NCBI RefSeq assembly: GCF_030657435.1
Contig: NZ_JAUTWS010000009.1
Coordinates: 1-64,000, forward strand
Direction of reading: 5' to 3'
Length of the DNA stretch: 64,000 nt
Origin: Paracraurococcus lichenis
GTDB taxonomy: Bacteria; Pseudomonadota; Alphaproteobacteria; Acetobacterales; Acetobacteraceae
Of the stretch, positions 37,341-46,250 are shown piece after piece (position 1 is the first letter of the stretch; each line of letters starts with the position of its first letter). A model generated the notes under the pieces. It was not told where the DNA came from, did not search any database, and saw nothing but the letters and a program-made list of their open reading frames with translations. The position numbers were made by a program, and so were the translations under genes.

Positions 37341-38900
37341 ATGCCGCAAAGTGCCGATCATGTGCTCGATCACTTCGAGCTCTTCCGTGGTCCCGAATAC
37401 CAGCAGATGCTGGCCGCCAAGAAGCAGATGTTCGAGAACCCGAAGGACCCGGCCGAGGTCGAGCGGGTGCGCGAATGGGCCAAGACGCCCGAGTACAAGG
37501 AGAAGAATTTCGCCCGCGAGGCGCTGACGGTCAATCCGGCCAAGGCCTGCCAGCCGCTCGGCGCGGTCTTCGTCGCCGTCGGCTTCGAGGGCACCATTCC
37601 CTTCGTGCACGGCTCCCAGGGCTGCGTCGCCTACTACCGCAGCCACCTGTCGCGGCACTTCAAGGAGCCGACCTCCTGCGTCTCCTCCTCGATGACCGAG
37701 GACGCGGCGGTGTTCGGCGGCCTGAACAACATGATCGACGGCCTGGCGAATACCTACGCCATGTACAAGCCGAAGATGATCGCGGTCTCGACCACCTGCA
37801 TGGCGGAGGTCATCGGCGACGACCTGAACGCCTTCATCAAGACCTCGCGCGAGAAGGGCTCCATCCCCGCCGATTTCGACGTCCCCTTCGCCCATACCCC
37901 CGCCTTCGTCGGCAGCCATGTCACCGGCTACGACAATGCGCTGAAGGGCGTGCTGGAATACTTCTGGGACGGCAAGGCCGGCACGGTGCCGAAGCTCGAG
38001 CGCCAGCCCAACGAGAAGCTCAACATCATCGGCGGCTTCGACGGCTACACGGTCGGCAATACCCGCGAGATCAAGCGGATGCTTGACCTGATGGGCGTCG
38101 AGTACACCATCCTGAGCGATGCGAGCGAGGTGTTCGACACCCCGACCGACGGCGAGTTCCGCATGTATGACGGCGGCACGACGCTGGAGGAGACGGCGAA
38201 GGCGGTGCATGCCCGGGGCACCATCTCGATGCAGCACTACTGCACCGAGAAGACCCTGCCGATGATCGCGGCGCATGGGCAGGAGACGGCGTCCTTCCAC
38301 CACCCGGTGGGCGTGGCGGCGACCGACCAATTCCTGATGGCCGTCTCCCGCATCACCGGCAAGGAGATCCCGGAGGCGCTGGCCAAGGAGCGCGGCCGCC
38401 TGGTCGATGCGATGGCCGACTCCAGCTCGCATATCCACGGCAAGAAATACGCGATCTACGGCGATCCCGACCTCTGCTACGGCCTGGCCGCCTTCCTGCT
38501 CGAGCTCGGCGCCGAGCCGACGCATGTCCTGGCGACCAACGGCACCAAGGACTGGGCGGCGAAGATGCAGGCGCTCTTCGACAGCTCGCCCTTCGGCGCG
38601 GGGTGCAAGGTCTATCCGGGCAAGGACCTCTGGCACATGCGGTCCCTGCTCTTCACCGAGCCGGTCGACTTCCTGATCGGCAATACCTACGGCAAGTACC
38701 TGGAGCGCGACACCGGCACCCCGCTGGTCCGCATCGGCTTCCCCATCTTCGACCGGCACCATCATCACCGCCGGCCGGTCTGGGGCTACCAGGGCGGCCT
38801 GAACGTGCTGATCACGCTGCTCGACAAGATCTTCGACACGATGGACGCCAATACCAACGTGCCGGCGCAGAGCGACTACAGCTTCGACATCATCCGCTGA
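37341..38900 (+). CDS. nifK: Nitrogenase MoFe protein beta subunit
   Basis: This is the beta subunit of dinitrogenase, 519 residues. Its P-cluster cysteines occur in [24 protein letters not shown] and [13 protein letters not shown]. The C-terminus [21 protein letters not shown] end ([16 protein letters not shown]) is typical. It lies 73 bases after nifD. A large stem-loop follows. Confidence 0.98.
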   Translation: MPQSADHVLDHFELFRGPEYQQMLAAKKQMFENPKDPAEVERVREWAKTPEYKEKNFAREALTVNPAKACQPLGAVFVAVGFEGTIPFVHGSQGCVAYYRSHLSRHFKEPTSCVSSSMTEDAAVFGGLNNMIDGLANTYAMYKPKMIAVSTTCMAEVIGDDLNAFIKTSREKGSIPADFDVPFAHTPAFVGSHVTGYDNALKGVLEYFWDGKAGTVPKLERQPNEKLNIIGGFDGYTVGNTREIKRMLDLMGVEYTILSDASEVFDTPTDGEFRMYDGGTTLEETAKAVHARGTISMQHYCTEKTLPMIAAHGQETASFHHPVGVAATDQFLMAVSRITGKEIPEALAKERGRLVDAMADSSSHIHGKKYAIYGDPDLCYGLAAFLLELGAEPTHVLATNGTKDWAAKMQALFDSSPFGAGCKVYPGKDLWHMRSLLFTEPVDFLIGNTYGKYLERDTGTPLVRIGFPIFDRHHHHRRPVWGYQGGLNVLITLLDKIFDTMDANTNVPAQSDYSFDIIR

Positions 38901-38912
38901 GCTTCCGCGGCA

Positions 38913-38955
38913 TCGTCCGGCCCTGGCGGCAGCACGCCGCCAGGGTCCAGGACGA
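38913..38955 (+). repeat. Stem-loop between nifK and nifE
   Basis: CCCTGGCGGC (38921-38930) pairs with GCCGCCAGGG (38936-38945), and outer arms TCGTCC / GGACGA extend the structure. It may partly terminate nifHDK transcription before nifENX. No separate sigma-54 promoter was seen before nifE. Confidence 0.6.
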
Positions 38956-39015
38956 TCGCTGGAGATCACGGCCCTTCGCACAACCGGCCCCGGCCCAAGC
39001 GAGTGGAGACAGGAT

Positions 39016-40695
39016 GTGACTTCGCTGTCCGCGACGATCCAGGATGTTTTCAACGAGCCGGGCTGCGGCAAGAACGCCAACAAGTCGGCGGCCGAGCGCA
39101 AGAAGGGTTGCACCAAGCAGCTGCAGCCCGGCGGCGCGGCCGGCGGCTGCGCCTTCGACGGTGCCAAGATCGCCCTGCAGCCGCTGACCGATGTCGCGCA
39201 TCTGGTGCACGGCCCGATCGCCTGCGAGGGCAATTCCTGGGACAACCGCGGCGCGAAATCCTCGGGTTCCAGTATCTGGCGCACCGGCTTCACCACCGAC
39301 ATCAACGAGACCGACGTGGTCTTCGGCGGCGAGAAGCGCCTGTACAAGGCGATCCGCGAGATCATCGAGAAATACGACCCGCCGGCGGTCTTCGTCTACC
39401 AGACCTGCGTGCCGGCGATGACCGGCGACGACATCAACGCCGTCTGCAAGGCGGCCGCGGCCAAGTTCGGCAAGCCGGTCATCCCGGTGAACTCCCCGGG
39501 CTTCGTCGGCCCGAAGAACCTCGGCAACAAGCTCGCGGGCGAGGCCCTGCTGGAGCACGTGATCGGCACCGAGGAGCCGGACTACACCACGCCCTACGAC
39601 ATCAACATCATCGGCGAGTACAACCTCTCGGGCGAGCTCTGGCAGGTCAAGCCGCTGCTCGATGAGCTCGGGATCCGGATCCTCTCCTGCATCTCCGGCG
39701 ACGGGAAGTACCGGGAGGTCGCCTCCTCCCACCGCGCCCGCGCGGCGATGATGGTCTGCTCCCGCGCCATGATCAACGTCGCCCGCAAGATGGAGGAGCG
39801 CTATGGCATCCCCTTCTTCGAGGGCTCCTTCTACGGCATCCAGGACACCAGCGATTCGCTGCGCGAGATCGCGCGGATGCTGGTCGAGCGCGGCGCGCCG
39901 GACGAGCTGCTTGCCCGCACCGAGGCGGTGATCGCGCGCGAGGAGGCGAAGGCCTGGGCCGGCATCGCGCCCTTCAAGCCGCGCTTCAAGGGCAAGAAGG
40001 TCCTGCTGATCACCGGCGGCGTGAAATCCTGGTCGGTGGTCGCCGCCTTGCAGGAGGCGGGGCTGGAGCTGGTCGGCACCAGCGTCAAGAAGTCCACGCG
40101 GGAGGACAAGGAGCGCATCAAGGAGCTGATGGGCCAGGACGCCCATATGATCGACGACATGACCCCGCGCGAGATGTACAAGATGCTGAAGGACGCGCGG
40201 GCCGACATCATGCTCTCGGGCGGCCGGTCGCAGTTCATCGCGCTCAAGGCGGCGATGCCCTGGCTGGACATCAACCAGGAACGCCACCACGCCTATATGG
40301 GCTATGTCGGCATGGTCGAGCTGGTGCGCCAGATCGACAAGGCGCTCCACAACCCGATGTGGGAACAGGTGCGCCAGCCCGCGCCCTGGGACGATCCGGC
40401 ACGGACCTGGCAGGCCCGCGCCATCGCGGAGATGGAGGCCGAGGCCGCCGCGCTCGCCGCCGATCCCGTGCGGGCCGAGGAAGTGCGGCGCGCCGCCAAG
40501 GTCTGCCAGTGCAAGGCCGTCGATCTCGGCAGCATCGAGGACGCGATCCGGGCGCATGGCCTGACCACGGTGGAGGGCGTGCGGGAGCACACCAATGCCT
40601 CCGGCGGCTGCGGCGCCTGCTCGATCCGCATCGAGGACATCCTCGCCGCCATGCCGCCGGCACCGGCCGCCGCGCTGCCGCTCGCGGCCGAATAG
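39016..40695 (+). CDS. nifE: FeMo-co scaffold protein NifE with BFD-like C-terminus
   Basis: NifE forms with NifN the scaffold on which NifB-co becomes FeMo-co. The 559-residue protein (GTG at 39016) has the NifD-like core, with [30 protein letters not shown] and [13 protein letters not shown]. Typical NifE ends near residue 470; here a linker leads to a [2Fe-2S] BFD-like domain with Cys497, Cys499, Cys532 and Cys535 ([18 protein letters not shown]). C-terminally extended NifE proteins are known in other alphaproteobacteria. nifN follows after 11 bases. Confidence 0.96.
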   Translation: MTSLSATIQDVFNEPGCGKNANKSAAERKKGCTKQLQPGGAAGGCAFDGAKIALQPLTDVAHLVHGPIACEGNSWDNRGAKSSGSSIWRTGFTTDINETDVVFGGEKRLYKAIREIIEKYDPPAVFVYQTCVPAMTGDDINAVCKAAAAKFGKPVIPVNSPGFVGPKNLGNKLAGEALLEHVIGTEEPDYTTPYDINIIGEYNLSGELWQVKPLLDELGIRILSCISGDGKYREVASSHRARAAMMVCSRAMINVARKMEERYGIPFFEGSFYGIQDTSDSLREIARMLVERGAPDELLARTEAVIAREEAKAWAGIAPFKPRFKGKKVLLITGGVKSWSVVAALQEAGLELVGTSVKKSTREDKERIKELMGQDAHMIDDMTPREMYKMLKDARADIMLSGGRSQFIALKAAMPWLDINQERHHAYMGYVGMVELVRQIDKALHNPMWEQVRQPAPWDDPARTWQARAIAEMEAEAAALAADPVRAEEVRRAAKVCQCKAVDLGSIEDAIRAHGLTTVEGVREHTNASGGCGACSIRIEDILAAMPPAPAAALPLAAE

Positions 40696-40706
40696 GGGAG
40701 GGCGCG

Positions 40707-42098
40707 ATGGCCACCGTCACGCTCGGCCGGAAGGCCTGCACGGTCAATCCGCTGAAGATGAGCCAGCCGATCGGCGGCGCGCTCGCCTTCATGGGCCTGC
40801 GCCGCGCCATGCCGCTGCTGCACGGCTCGCAGGGCTGCACCTCCTTCGGCCTGGTGCTCTTCGTGCGTCACTTCAAGGAAGCCATCCCGCTGCAGACCAC
40901 GGCGATGAGCGAGGTGGCGACCGTGCTCGGCGGCTACGAGAATGTCGAGCAGGCGATCCTCAACATCGTCAACCGCACCAAGCCGGAGATCATCGGCATC
41001 TGCTCGACCGGCGTCACCGAGACCAAGGGCGACGACGTCGAGGGCTACATCCGCCTGGTCCGCGAGAAGCACCCGCAGCTCCGGGACTTCCCGCTGGTCT
41101 ATGTCTCGACGCCCGACTTCAAGGATGCCTTCCAGGATGGCTGGGCGAAGACCGTCACGCGGATGGTGGAGGTGCTGGTCGAGGCGCCGCGCAACCTCGC
41201 GCGGCGCGACCCGCAGCGCGTCAACGTCCTGCCAGGCTGCCACATGACGCCCGGCGACCTCGACGAGGTGCGGACGATGATCGAGGATTTCGGGCTGGAG
41301 CCCTCCTTCCTGCCGGACCTCGCCGGCTCGCTCGACGGCCATATCCCGGACGAGTTCACCCCGACGACGATCGGCGGCATCGGGGTGGAGGAGGTGGCGA
41401 CCATGGGCCTCGCCGCCTGGACCCTCGCCATCGGCGAGCAGATGCGCCCGGCGGCCGAGGCGATGCGGAAGAAGACCGGCGTGCCCTTCCGGCTCTTCGA
41501 CCGGCTCTGCGGCCTCGCGGCGAACGATGCCTTCGTCATGACCCTCAGCGAGATCAGCGGAAGGCCGGTGCCGGCGAAGTACCGGCGCCAGCGCGGCCAG
41601 TTGGTCGATGCCATGCTCGACGGGCATTTCCATCTCGGTGGCCGCAAGGTGGCGATCGGTGCGGAACCCGACCTGCTCTTCGACATCAGCTCCATGCTGC
41701 ACGAGATGGGCAGCCATATCGAGGTCGCGGTGACCACGACCCAATCGCCGGTGCTGGAGAGGGTGCAGGCCGGGAACGTGCTGATCGGCGACCTCGAGGA
41801 TCTCGAGGCCGGTGCCAGGGAGAAGGGCTGCGACCTGCTGGTCACCCATTCGCATGGCCGCCAGGCCGCGGGGCGGCTGCACATCCCCTTCTTCCGCATC
41901 GGCATGCCGATGTTCGACCGGCTGGGGGCCGGGCACCTCACCGCGGTCGGCTATCGCGGCACCCGCGACCTGATCTTCGCCATCAGCAACCTGCTCATCG
42001 CCGATGGCGAGGAGAACCACGAGCCGACGCCCGAGACCTGGCGCACCCTGGACGACATCCCCGTCGTCAACCCCGGCAATGCCCTGGAGGCCGCATGA
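40707..42098 (+). CDS. nifN: FeMo-co scaffold protein NifN
   Basis: This is the NifK-like partner of NifE, 463 residues. It has [22 protein letters not shown] at the start, [20 protein letters not shown] and [16 protein letters not shown], in the order expected for NifN. It starts at ATG 40707 after GGGAGGG and overlaps nifX by four bases (ATGA). Confidence 0.96.
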   Translation: MATVTLGRKACTVNPLKMSQPIGGALAFMGLRRAMPLLHGSQGCTSFGLVLFVRHFKEAIPLQTTAMSEVATVLGGYENVEQAILNIVNRTKPEIIGICSTGVTETKGDDVEGYIRLVREKHPQLRDFPLVYVSTPDFKDAFQDGWAKTVTRMVEVLVEAPRNLARRDPQRVNVLPGCHMTPGDLDEVRTMIEDFGLEPSFLPDLAGSLDGHIPDEFTPTTIGGIGVEEVATMGLAAWTLAIGEQMRPAAEAMRKKTGVPFRLFDRLCGLAANDAFVMTLSEISGRPVPAKYRRQRGQLVDAMLDGHFHLGGRKVAIGAEPDLLFDISSMLHEMGSHIEVAVTTTQSPVLERVQAGNVLIGDLEDLEAGAREKGCDLLVTHSHGRQAAGRLHIPFFRIGMPMFDRLGAGHLTAVGYRGTRDLIFAISNLLIADGEENHEPTPETWRTLDDIPVVNPGNALEAA

Positions 42099-42490
42099 AA
42101 GTCGCATTCGCCACGCAGGACCTCAAGCGGGTCGATGCGCATTTCGGCTGGGCCCGCAACATCGCCATCTACGAGCTGGAGCCGGAGGGCTATGCCTTCA
42201 TCGAGGCCGTCCAGTTCGAGGGCGACCTCAAGGAGGACGGCAACGAGGACAAGCTCGCCCCGAAGCTCGAGGCGATCAAGGATTGCGCCATCCTCTATGT
42301 CGCCGCCATCGGCGGCTCCGGCGCCGCGCGGGTTGTGGCGCAGAACATCCATCCGATGAAGGTCAGCCAGCCCGAGCCGATCGAGGATCTGCTGCTGAAG
42401 CTGCAGGACGTGCTGAAGGGCAACCCGCCGCCCTGGCTGCGCAAGGTCATGTCCAAGGGCCGCGAACGCACTCTCGAATTCGAGGATTGA
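42095..42490 (+). CDS. nifX: Nitrogen fixation protein NifX
   Basis: NifX binds NifB-co and the VK-cluster and carries them between NifB and NifEN. The 131-residue protein has [20 protein letters not shown], the hallmark of the dinitrogenase cofactor family, and ends in [17 protein letters not shown]. It is translationally coupled to nifN. Confidence 0.95.
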   Translation: MKVAFATQDLKRVDAHFGWARNIAIYELEPEGYAFIEAVQFEGDLKEDGNEDKLAPKLEAIKDCAILYVAAIGGSGAARVVAQNIHPMKVSQPEPIEDLLLKLQDVLKGNPPPWLRKVMSKGRERTLEFED

Positions 42491-42495
42491 TCCCC

Positions 42496-42963
42496 ATGTC
42501 CGTCACCACGGAAGCCCCGCCCGCCGATGCCGCCAGCGCTCCCTTCGTCCGGGAGCTCATCAAGGTCTGGCGCGCCCAGGACAGCCACGGTGCCTGGGAG
42601 CGCAAGGCGGACCTGGAGCTGCTGGAGCCCTACATCCTCGACAAGGCCGCGCGCCGCGCCCTGCCGATCATCGGCGACCCGGACCCGGACACCCTCTGGC
42701 GGCTGGAGCTGTTCTTCAACGCCGTCTGCCTGCTGGTCGAGAAGGAGACGGGCGTGATGATCACGCCCATGCTGAAGATGAGCCACGAGGGATTCGGCCG
42801 CATGGTGCTGATCGGCGGCAGGCTGATCGTCGTCAACAAGCAGCTCCGCGACGTGCACCGCTTCGGCTTCGACAACCTCGGCAAGCTGGCCGAGGAGGGC
42901 GACAAGTACGTCAGGTCGGGCGTGGAGATGATCCGGAAATTCCCCGAGGTCGCCAATTACTGA
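42496..42963 (+). CDS. NifX-associated protein (DUF269)
   Basis: This 155-residue protein matches the NifX-associated family (DUF269): [40 protein letters not shown], and the end [20 protein letters not shown]. It lies five bases after nifX, its usual place. The family is widely conserved in Mo-diazotrophs but its exact role is not known. Confidence 0.93.
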   Translation: MSVTTEAPPADAASAPFVRELIKVWRAQDSHGAWERKADLELLEPYILDKAARRALPIIGDPDPDTLWRLELFFNAVCLLVEKETGVMITPMLKMSHEGFGRMVLIGGRLIVVNKQLRDVHRFGFDNLGKLAEEGDKYVRSGVEMIRKFPEVANY

Positions 42964-42977
42964 GCGGATGCAGGACC

Positions 42978-43178
42978 ATGAGCGAAGTTGATGCCCTGAA
43001 GGCCGAGATCAAGAAGCTCTCGGCCAAGGCGATGCAGGCGAAGATGGACCTGCACGACCTGTCGGAGGAGCTGCCGGTGAACTGGCAGAGCATCCTCGAC
43101 GTGGCGCAGCGGGCGCATGACGCCTTCGCGCTGCTCGAGGCGAGGCGGACGGCGCTCAAGACGCTCGAGGCGGCCTGA
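42978..43178 (+). CDS. CCE_0567 family metalloprotein
   Basis: This is a 66-residue helical-hairpin protein (EVDALKAEIKKLSAKAMQAKMDLHDL... then AHDAFALLEARRTALKTLEAA). It fits the small CCE_0567 family of nif-linked metalloproteins, whose cyanobacterial members bind metal through histidines. It lies between the DUF269 gene and fdxB, its usual place. Confidence 0.88.
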   Translation: MSEVDALKAEIKKLSAKAMQAKMDLHDLSEELPVNWQSILDVAQRAHDAFALLEARRTALKTLEAA

Positions 43179-43181
43179 GCC

Positions 43182-43469
43182 ATGTCCCAGACGACGCGCG
43201 ACGGCCGCGGCTGGCGGCCGGACTACCTGGTGGCGATCGACGCCGGCAAGTGCATCGGCTGCGGCCGCTGCTACAAGGTCTGCGGCCGCGAGGTGATGAC
43301 GCTGAAGGGCCTGAACGACGAGGGCGAGCTCGTCGGCCTCGACGACGATGACGAGGAGTTCGACAAGAAGATCATGGTGATGAACGACGCCGGCGCCTGC
43401 ATCGGCTGCGGCGCCTGTGCCCGGGTCTGCCCGACCAACTGCCAGACGCACGAGGCGCTGGCCGCCTGA
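43182..43469 (+). CDS. fdxB: Nif-specific ferredoxin III
   Basis: This is a 95-residue ferredoxin with two [4Fe-4S] motifs, CIGCGRCYKVCG and CIGCGACARVCPTNC. The acidic spacer (DEGELVGLDDDDEEFDKK) between them is characteristic of the nif-specific ferredoxin III family (FdxB). It overlaps in operon order with the small metalloprotein gene (gap three bases) and nifQ. Confidence 0.95.
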   Translation: MSQTTRDGRGWRPDYLVAIDAGKCIGCGRCYKVCGREVMTLKGLNDEGELVGLDDDDEEFDKKIMVMNDAGACIGCGACARVCPTNCQTHEALAA

Positions 43470-43483
43470 GGGAAGGAGGTTCC

Positions 43484-44107
43484 ATGGGCACGGAGGGCTT
43501 CTACGGGCGGCTCATGGAGTCGGCCGGCGAGGGCGGCGAGCGGTTCGACACCCATGTCGCCGCCTCGATCCTGGCGCTCGGGATGGAGGAGGCGCGGCGC
43601 GAGGGCACGACGCTCAGCGCCCGCCTCGGGCTCGACGCCGCGGCACTGCGGCGGATGGCCGCCACCCTCTTCCCCGGCGCCCAGGACATGCTGGCGGGTT
43701 TCGTGCTGGAGGAGGCGCTGGCGGTCGATGCCGAGGAGCAGTCGGTGCGCGACGTGCTCTGGATGTCGGCCGCGGCCGCCACGGGCTTCGAGCGCGACCT
43801 GGCCTGCATGGTCGCGCGGCGCTGCCTCCGGCCGAACCATCTCTGGCAGGATCTCGGGTTGCGGAACCGCGGCGAGCTCTCGCGTCTGATGCGGGAGCAT
43901 TTCCCGGTCCTGGCCCAACGCAACCGCAACGACATGAAGTGGAAGAAGTTCCTCTACCGCACCATCTGCGCCTCGGAGGGTTTCAGCCTCTGCGCCGCGC
44001 CGGTCTGCACGGAATGCGACGACTTCGCGGCCTGCTTCGGCGCCGAGGATGGCGACCCGCTGGTCGCCCGCATGCGCCGCGACAACGCCGCGCCGGCGCC
44101 ACCCTGA
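43484..44107 (+). CDS. nifQ: NifQ, molybdenum donor for FeMo-co
   Basis: NifQ supplies molybdenum to the NifEN/NifH stage of FeMo-co synthesis through a Mo-Fe-S cluster. The 207-residue protein ends with the ligand motif C-x4-C-x2-C-x5-C (LCAAPVCTECDDFAACFG), preceded by the family sequence MKWKKFLYRTICASEGF. It is the last gene of the nifE-to-nifQ run and is followed by a strong hairpin. Confidence 0.93.
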   Translation: MGTEGFYGRLMESAGEGGERFDTHVAASILALGMEEARREGTTLSARLGLDAAALRRMAATLFPGAQDMLAGFVLEEALAVDAEEQSVRDVLWMSAAAATGFERDLACMVARRCLRPNHLWQDLGLRNRGELSRLMREHFPVLAQRNRNDMKWKKFLYRTICASEGFSLCAAPVCTECDDFAACFGAEDGDPLVARMRRDNAAPAPP

Positions 44108-44115
44108 CCCGGCGC

Positions 44116-44142
44116 GCCGCGCCCGGGCGGACCGGGCGCGGC
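44116..44142. terminator. Convergent terminator after nifQ
   Basis: A perfect 11-bp GC stem (GCCGCGCCCGG / CCGGGCGCGGC, loop GCGGA) lies between nifQ and the minus-strand gene at 44150. Confidence 0.7.
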
Positions 44143-44149
44143 GGCTTCC

Positions 44150-44470
44150 CTACTCGATGCCCTGCTCCCGCGCCCGCCACATGGCGGCGATGCGGTGCCG
44201 TTCGTGGATGGCCGCGGGGCTTGCCAGCACCTCGGCCTCCGCCTGTTCCAGCGCCTGCAGCACGGTCGCCGCCTGCCCGGCATTCAGCGGCACGCGGCCG
44301 GCCATGTGCGTGGCATCCGGCACGGCATCGAGGATGGCGCGCCGGTTGGGGTGCTTCGCGACCTCGATCAGCTCGAAGGCCTCGAGCCTGCCGCCGAGCA
44401 GGATCGCCAGCCCGACAACCTCGAGCCTGCGGCCATCCTGCGTGGTCTTCACCCATGTCGCCCTGGCCAT
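44150..44470 (-). CDS. Hypothetical protein of the nif cluster, 106 aa
   Basis: I do not recognise this protein. The start MARATWVKTTQDGRRLEVVG is basic; the remainder is helical with IHERHRIAAMWRAREQ at the end. No cysteines are present. Two tandem NifA-type sites lie 50-85 bases upstream, but I find no good -24/-12 promoter between them and the ATG. The frame continues upstream to 44830, where it overlaps the next gene and is spurious. Confidence 0.6.
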   Translation of the reverse strand: MARATWVKTTQDGRRLEVVGLAILLGGRLEAFELIEVAKHPNRRAILDAVPDATHMAGRVPLNAGQAATVLQALEQAEAEVLASPAAIHERHRIAAMWRAREQGIE

Positions 44471-44519
44471 CGTCGTTCCCTTTCGCCCGCGCTGCCGAAG
44501 CCCATGCCGCGTGGCCGCC

Positions 44520-44554
44520 TGTCTGGATCCGGACATCTGTCGCTGACGCGACAC
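44520..44554. promoter_or_regulatory. Two tandem NifA-type activator sites
   Basis: TGT-N10-ACA occurs perfectly twice, at 44520-44535 and 44539-44554. The target is unclear: the minus-strand gene at 44470 is closest, but no convincing sigma-54 promoter was found for it. Confidence 0.5.
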
Positions 44555-44555
44555 C

Positions 44556-45002
44556 TCAGGGATTGCCGTGCAGGGGGAAGCCGGCACGCGGCCTGGTGTT
44601 GAAGTAGTCGGGCCGCTCCGGCCAGGCGCGCTCTTCCAGCACCTGGAAGGCGGTGACGCGCACCGGCGCGCCGGGGGAGCAGGAAACCTCGGCGAACTTG
44701 ATCTCGCGGTTGCCGGGGCCGGCGGAGAAATCGGCGACCACCGTGCCGTCGGCCTTGCGCGCCCGCGCAAAGCCGGGCGTCCCGACCGTGGCGGCGGGCA
44801 CCGCGGCCTCGACGAAGGCCGGTGCGCCATCCGCCGCGAAGGCAGGCGTGGCGAAGGTGAAGGTCGCCAGCACGCCGCTGCGGTCCACCGGCAGGTCGGC
44901 CGAGGCCGGACGCGCCACCGAATAGACCGTCAGCGTGCCGCCGGCGAGCAGCGCCTGGATCTCGTCCAGGCTGCAGGCGGCGAACTCCGTTGCGACATTC
45001 AT
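44556..45002 (-). CDS. Phage structural-protein-like gene in the nif cluster
   Basis: This is a 148-residue protein (ATG at 45002). The middle part reads LLAGGTLTVYSVARPASADL, VLATFTFATPAFA, GTPGFARARKADGTVVADFS and GAPVRVTAFQVLE. This order of G-T-L-x-x-Y-x-x-x-x-P-x-x-A-D, L-A-T, P-A-F, R-x-x-x-x-D-G-T resembles small phage structural (head-tail) proteins. No other phage gene is near. A near-perfect sigma-54 promoter precedes it, which suggests it has been taken into nif control. The likeness is from memory of the pattern, not a search. Confidence 0.55.
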   Translation of the reverse strand: MNVATEFAACSLDEIQALLAGGTLTVYSVARPASADLPVDRSGVLATFTFATPAFAADGAPAFVEAAVPAATVGTPGFARARKADGTVVADFSAGPGNREIKFAEVSCSPGAPVRVTAFQVLEERAWPERPDYFNTRPRAGFPLHGNP

Positions 45003-45039
45003 GTCCGTGACTCTCCATGGGTTGCACCGCAGCGAAGAC

Positions 45040-45055
45040 ATCAAGTTCCGTGCCA
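45040..45055 (-). promoter_or_regulatory. Sigma-54 promoter before the phage-like gene
   Basis: TGGCACGGAACTTGAT on the minus strand (45055 down to 45040) has a perfect -24 box and one mismatch in the -12 box. It lies 38 bases before the ATG at 45002. No perfect NifA site was found within the next 100 bases upstream. Confidence 0.6.
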
Positions 45056-45129
45056 CGCCCGGGCATGGCGTAGCGCGAATCTTGCAAGGCGCCGGGGCAT
45101 TGATGGGATGCGGCGCGGAAGGGGCGGGC

Positions 45130-45543
45130 ATGGCGTCGGACAGGACCTATGTGATCTGCAGCATGAACGACATCCCGAGCCAGCGGGCGCGGGGCTTCAC
45201 GCTGATGCGGCTGGACGAGGAGGGGCGGGAACGCCCCTGGCCGATCGTCGTGGTGCGCTGGGGCCGGAAGGTCTTCGGCTACGTCAACCGGTGCCCGCAT
45301 CACGGCGGCAGGCTGGACTGGGAGCGGGACCAGTTCCTCGACCCGAATGGCGAACGGCTGATGTGCGGCAAGCACGGCGCGCTGTTCGAACTCGGCACCG
45401 GCGAATGCGCCGACGGCCCCTGTCGCGGCGAGGCGCTGGAGCCGGTGCCGCTCGTCCTGATCGACGGCGAGATCTGCATCGCCGGCATCAGGCTGGCCGA
45501 GGACGAGGAGGAGGACGAGGAGGGGCCGCCGGACGATCCCTGA
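45130..45543 (+). CDS. Rieske [2Fe-2S] protein 3
   Basis: This is a 137-residue Rieske ferredoxin with ligands Cys55, His57 (NRCPHHGG) and Cys79, His82 (MCGKHGALFELGTG). It is a paralogue of the proteins at 30729 and 33164: YVICSMNDIPSQRARGF at the start, the same distances between ligand pairs and an acidic tail (AEDEEEDEEG). It is flanked on both sides by minus-strand genes and has its own short upstream region; no clear -24/-12 element was found for it. Confidence 0.88.
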   Translation: MASDRTYVICSMNDIPSQRARGFTLMRLDEEGRERPWPIVVVRWGRKVFGYVNRCPHHGGRLDWERDQFLDPNGERLMCGKHGALFELGTGECADGPCRGEALEPVPLVLIDGEICIAGIRLAEDEEEDEEGPPDDP

Positions 45544-45553
45544 TCCGGCGCGC

Positions 45554-45577
45554 GGCCGGCGCGCGGCGGCGCCGGCC
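45554..45577. terminator. Convergent terminator
   Basis: A perfect 9-bp stem (GGCCGGCGC / GCGCCGGCC, loop GCGGCG) lies in the 45-base gap between Rieske 3 and the minus-strand gene at 45589. Confidence 0.55.
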
Positions 45578-45588
45578 TCCCGTACCGG

Positions 45589-46179
45589 TCAGACCGGGCG
45601 GTTCTCGTTGCGGTTCTTGACCGGCTCCATGATCTCCAGCCCATGCGCGTAGGTGATCGGCGTGAAGCTCTCCCTGAAGCTCATCGCCACGTCGAGCAGG
45701 ACATCGGTCTTGCCCGCGGTGTCGAGCTTCTTGATGTCGTTCTTGTCGACGCCGACCAGGTCCATCATCTCCTTCCAGACGGTGGACTCGTCGCAGGGCA
45801 GCACCATCACCGTGACGTCGCCGAAGGCGATGCTGTACTTCGCCAGCAGGTCGATGTTGTTGCAGAAGAAGAAGTACTTGCCCTTCGGGCTCAGCAGGCC
45901 CTGCAGCACCTCCATGGCGGTGCCGAGATAGGCGAAGGAATGGATATAGCCGGCGAGGACGGGGATGGTCGGCTCGCCCGCCTGCATCACGGTCAGCACC
46001 TGCTCGACGGAGAAGTCGGGCGGACGCTTCTCGTCGGCCACCTGGGCCTGGAACTTCAGCGCGATGTCGCCGCGGAAGCCGAAGCGGCCCGGCTTCGTGG
46101 TCGGCCCCTTCAGGATCGCGTTGAAGAGGCGCCCTTCCTGCTCCAGCCGGGCCAGGGCGGTGTTCTCGATCGCGGTCAT
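45589..46179 (-). CDS. Unknown nif-cluster protein, 196 aa, downstream of nifS
   Basis: I do not recognise this protein. It starts MTAIENTALARLEQEGRLF at 46179 and has no cysteine cluster (only FFFCNN and LPCDES). It is a mixed fold with aromatic-rich core segments (GYIHSFAYLGTAMEVL, KYFFFCNNIDLLAKY). The frame upstream to 47100 overlaps nifS. It lies 71 bases after nifS on the same strand and is likely co-transcribed with iscA-nifS, so it may act in Fe-S supply or nitrogenase maturation; this is inference. Confidence 0.75.
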   Translation of the reverse strand: MTAIENTALARLEQEGRLFNAILKGPTTKPGRFGFRGDIALKFQAQVADEKRPPDFSVEQVLTVMQAGEPTIPVLAGYIHSFAYLGTAMEVLQGLLSPKGKYFFFCNNIDLLAKYSIAFGDVTVMVLPCDESTVWKEMMDLVGVDKNDIKKLDTAGKTDVLLDVAMSFRESFTPITYAHGLEIMEPVKNRNENRPV

Positions 46180-46250
46180 GGTACCCTCTCGACAAGGAAG
46201 GCGCGGCGGCATGCCCTGGCGCCGGGACCTTCGGGTGGCATGGTGCGTCG

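Noticed and set aside
45055..45129. A sigma-54 promoter for Rieske 3 (TGGC ... TTGC)
   Set aside because: The distance between the two boxes is about five bases too long for a -24/-12 promoter.
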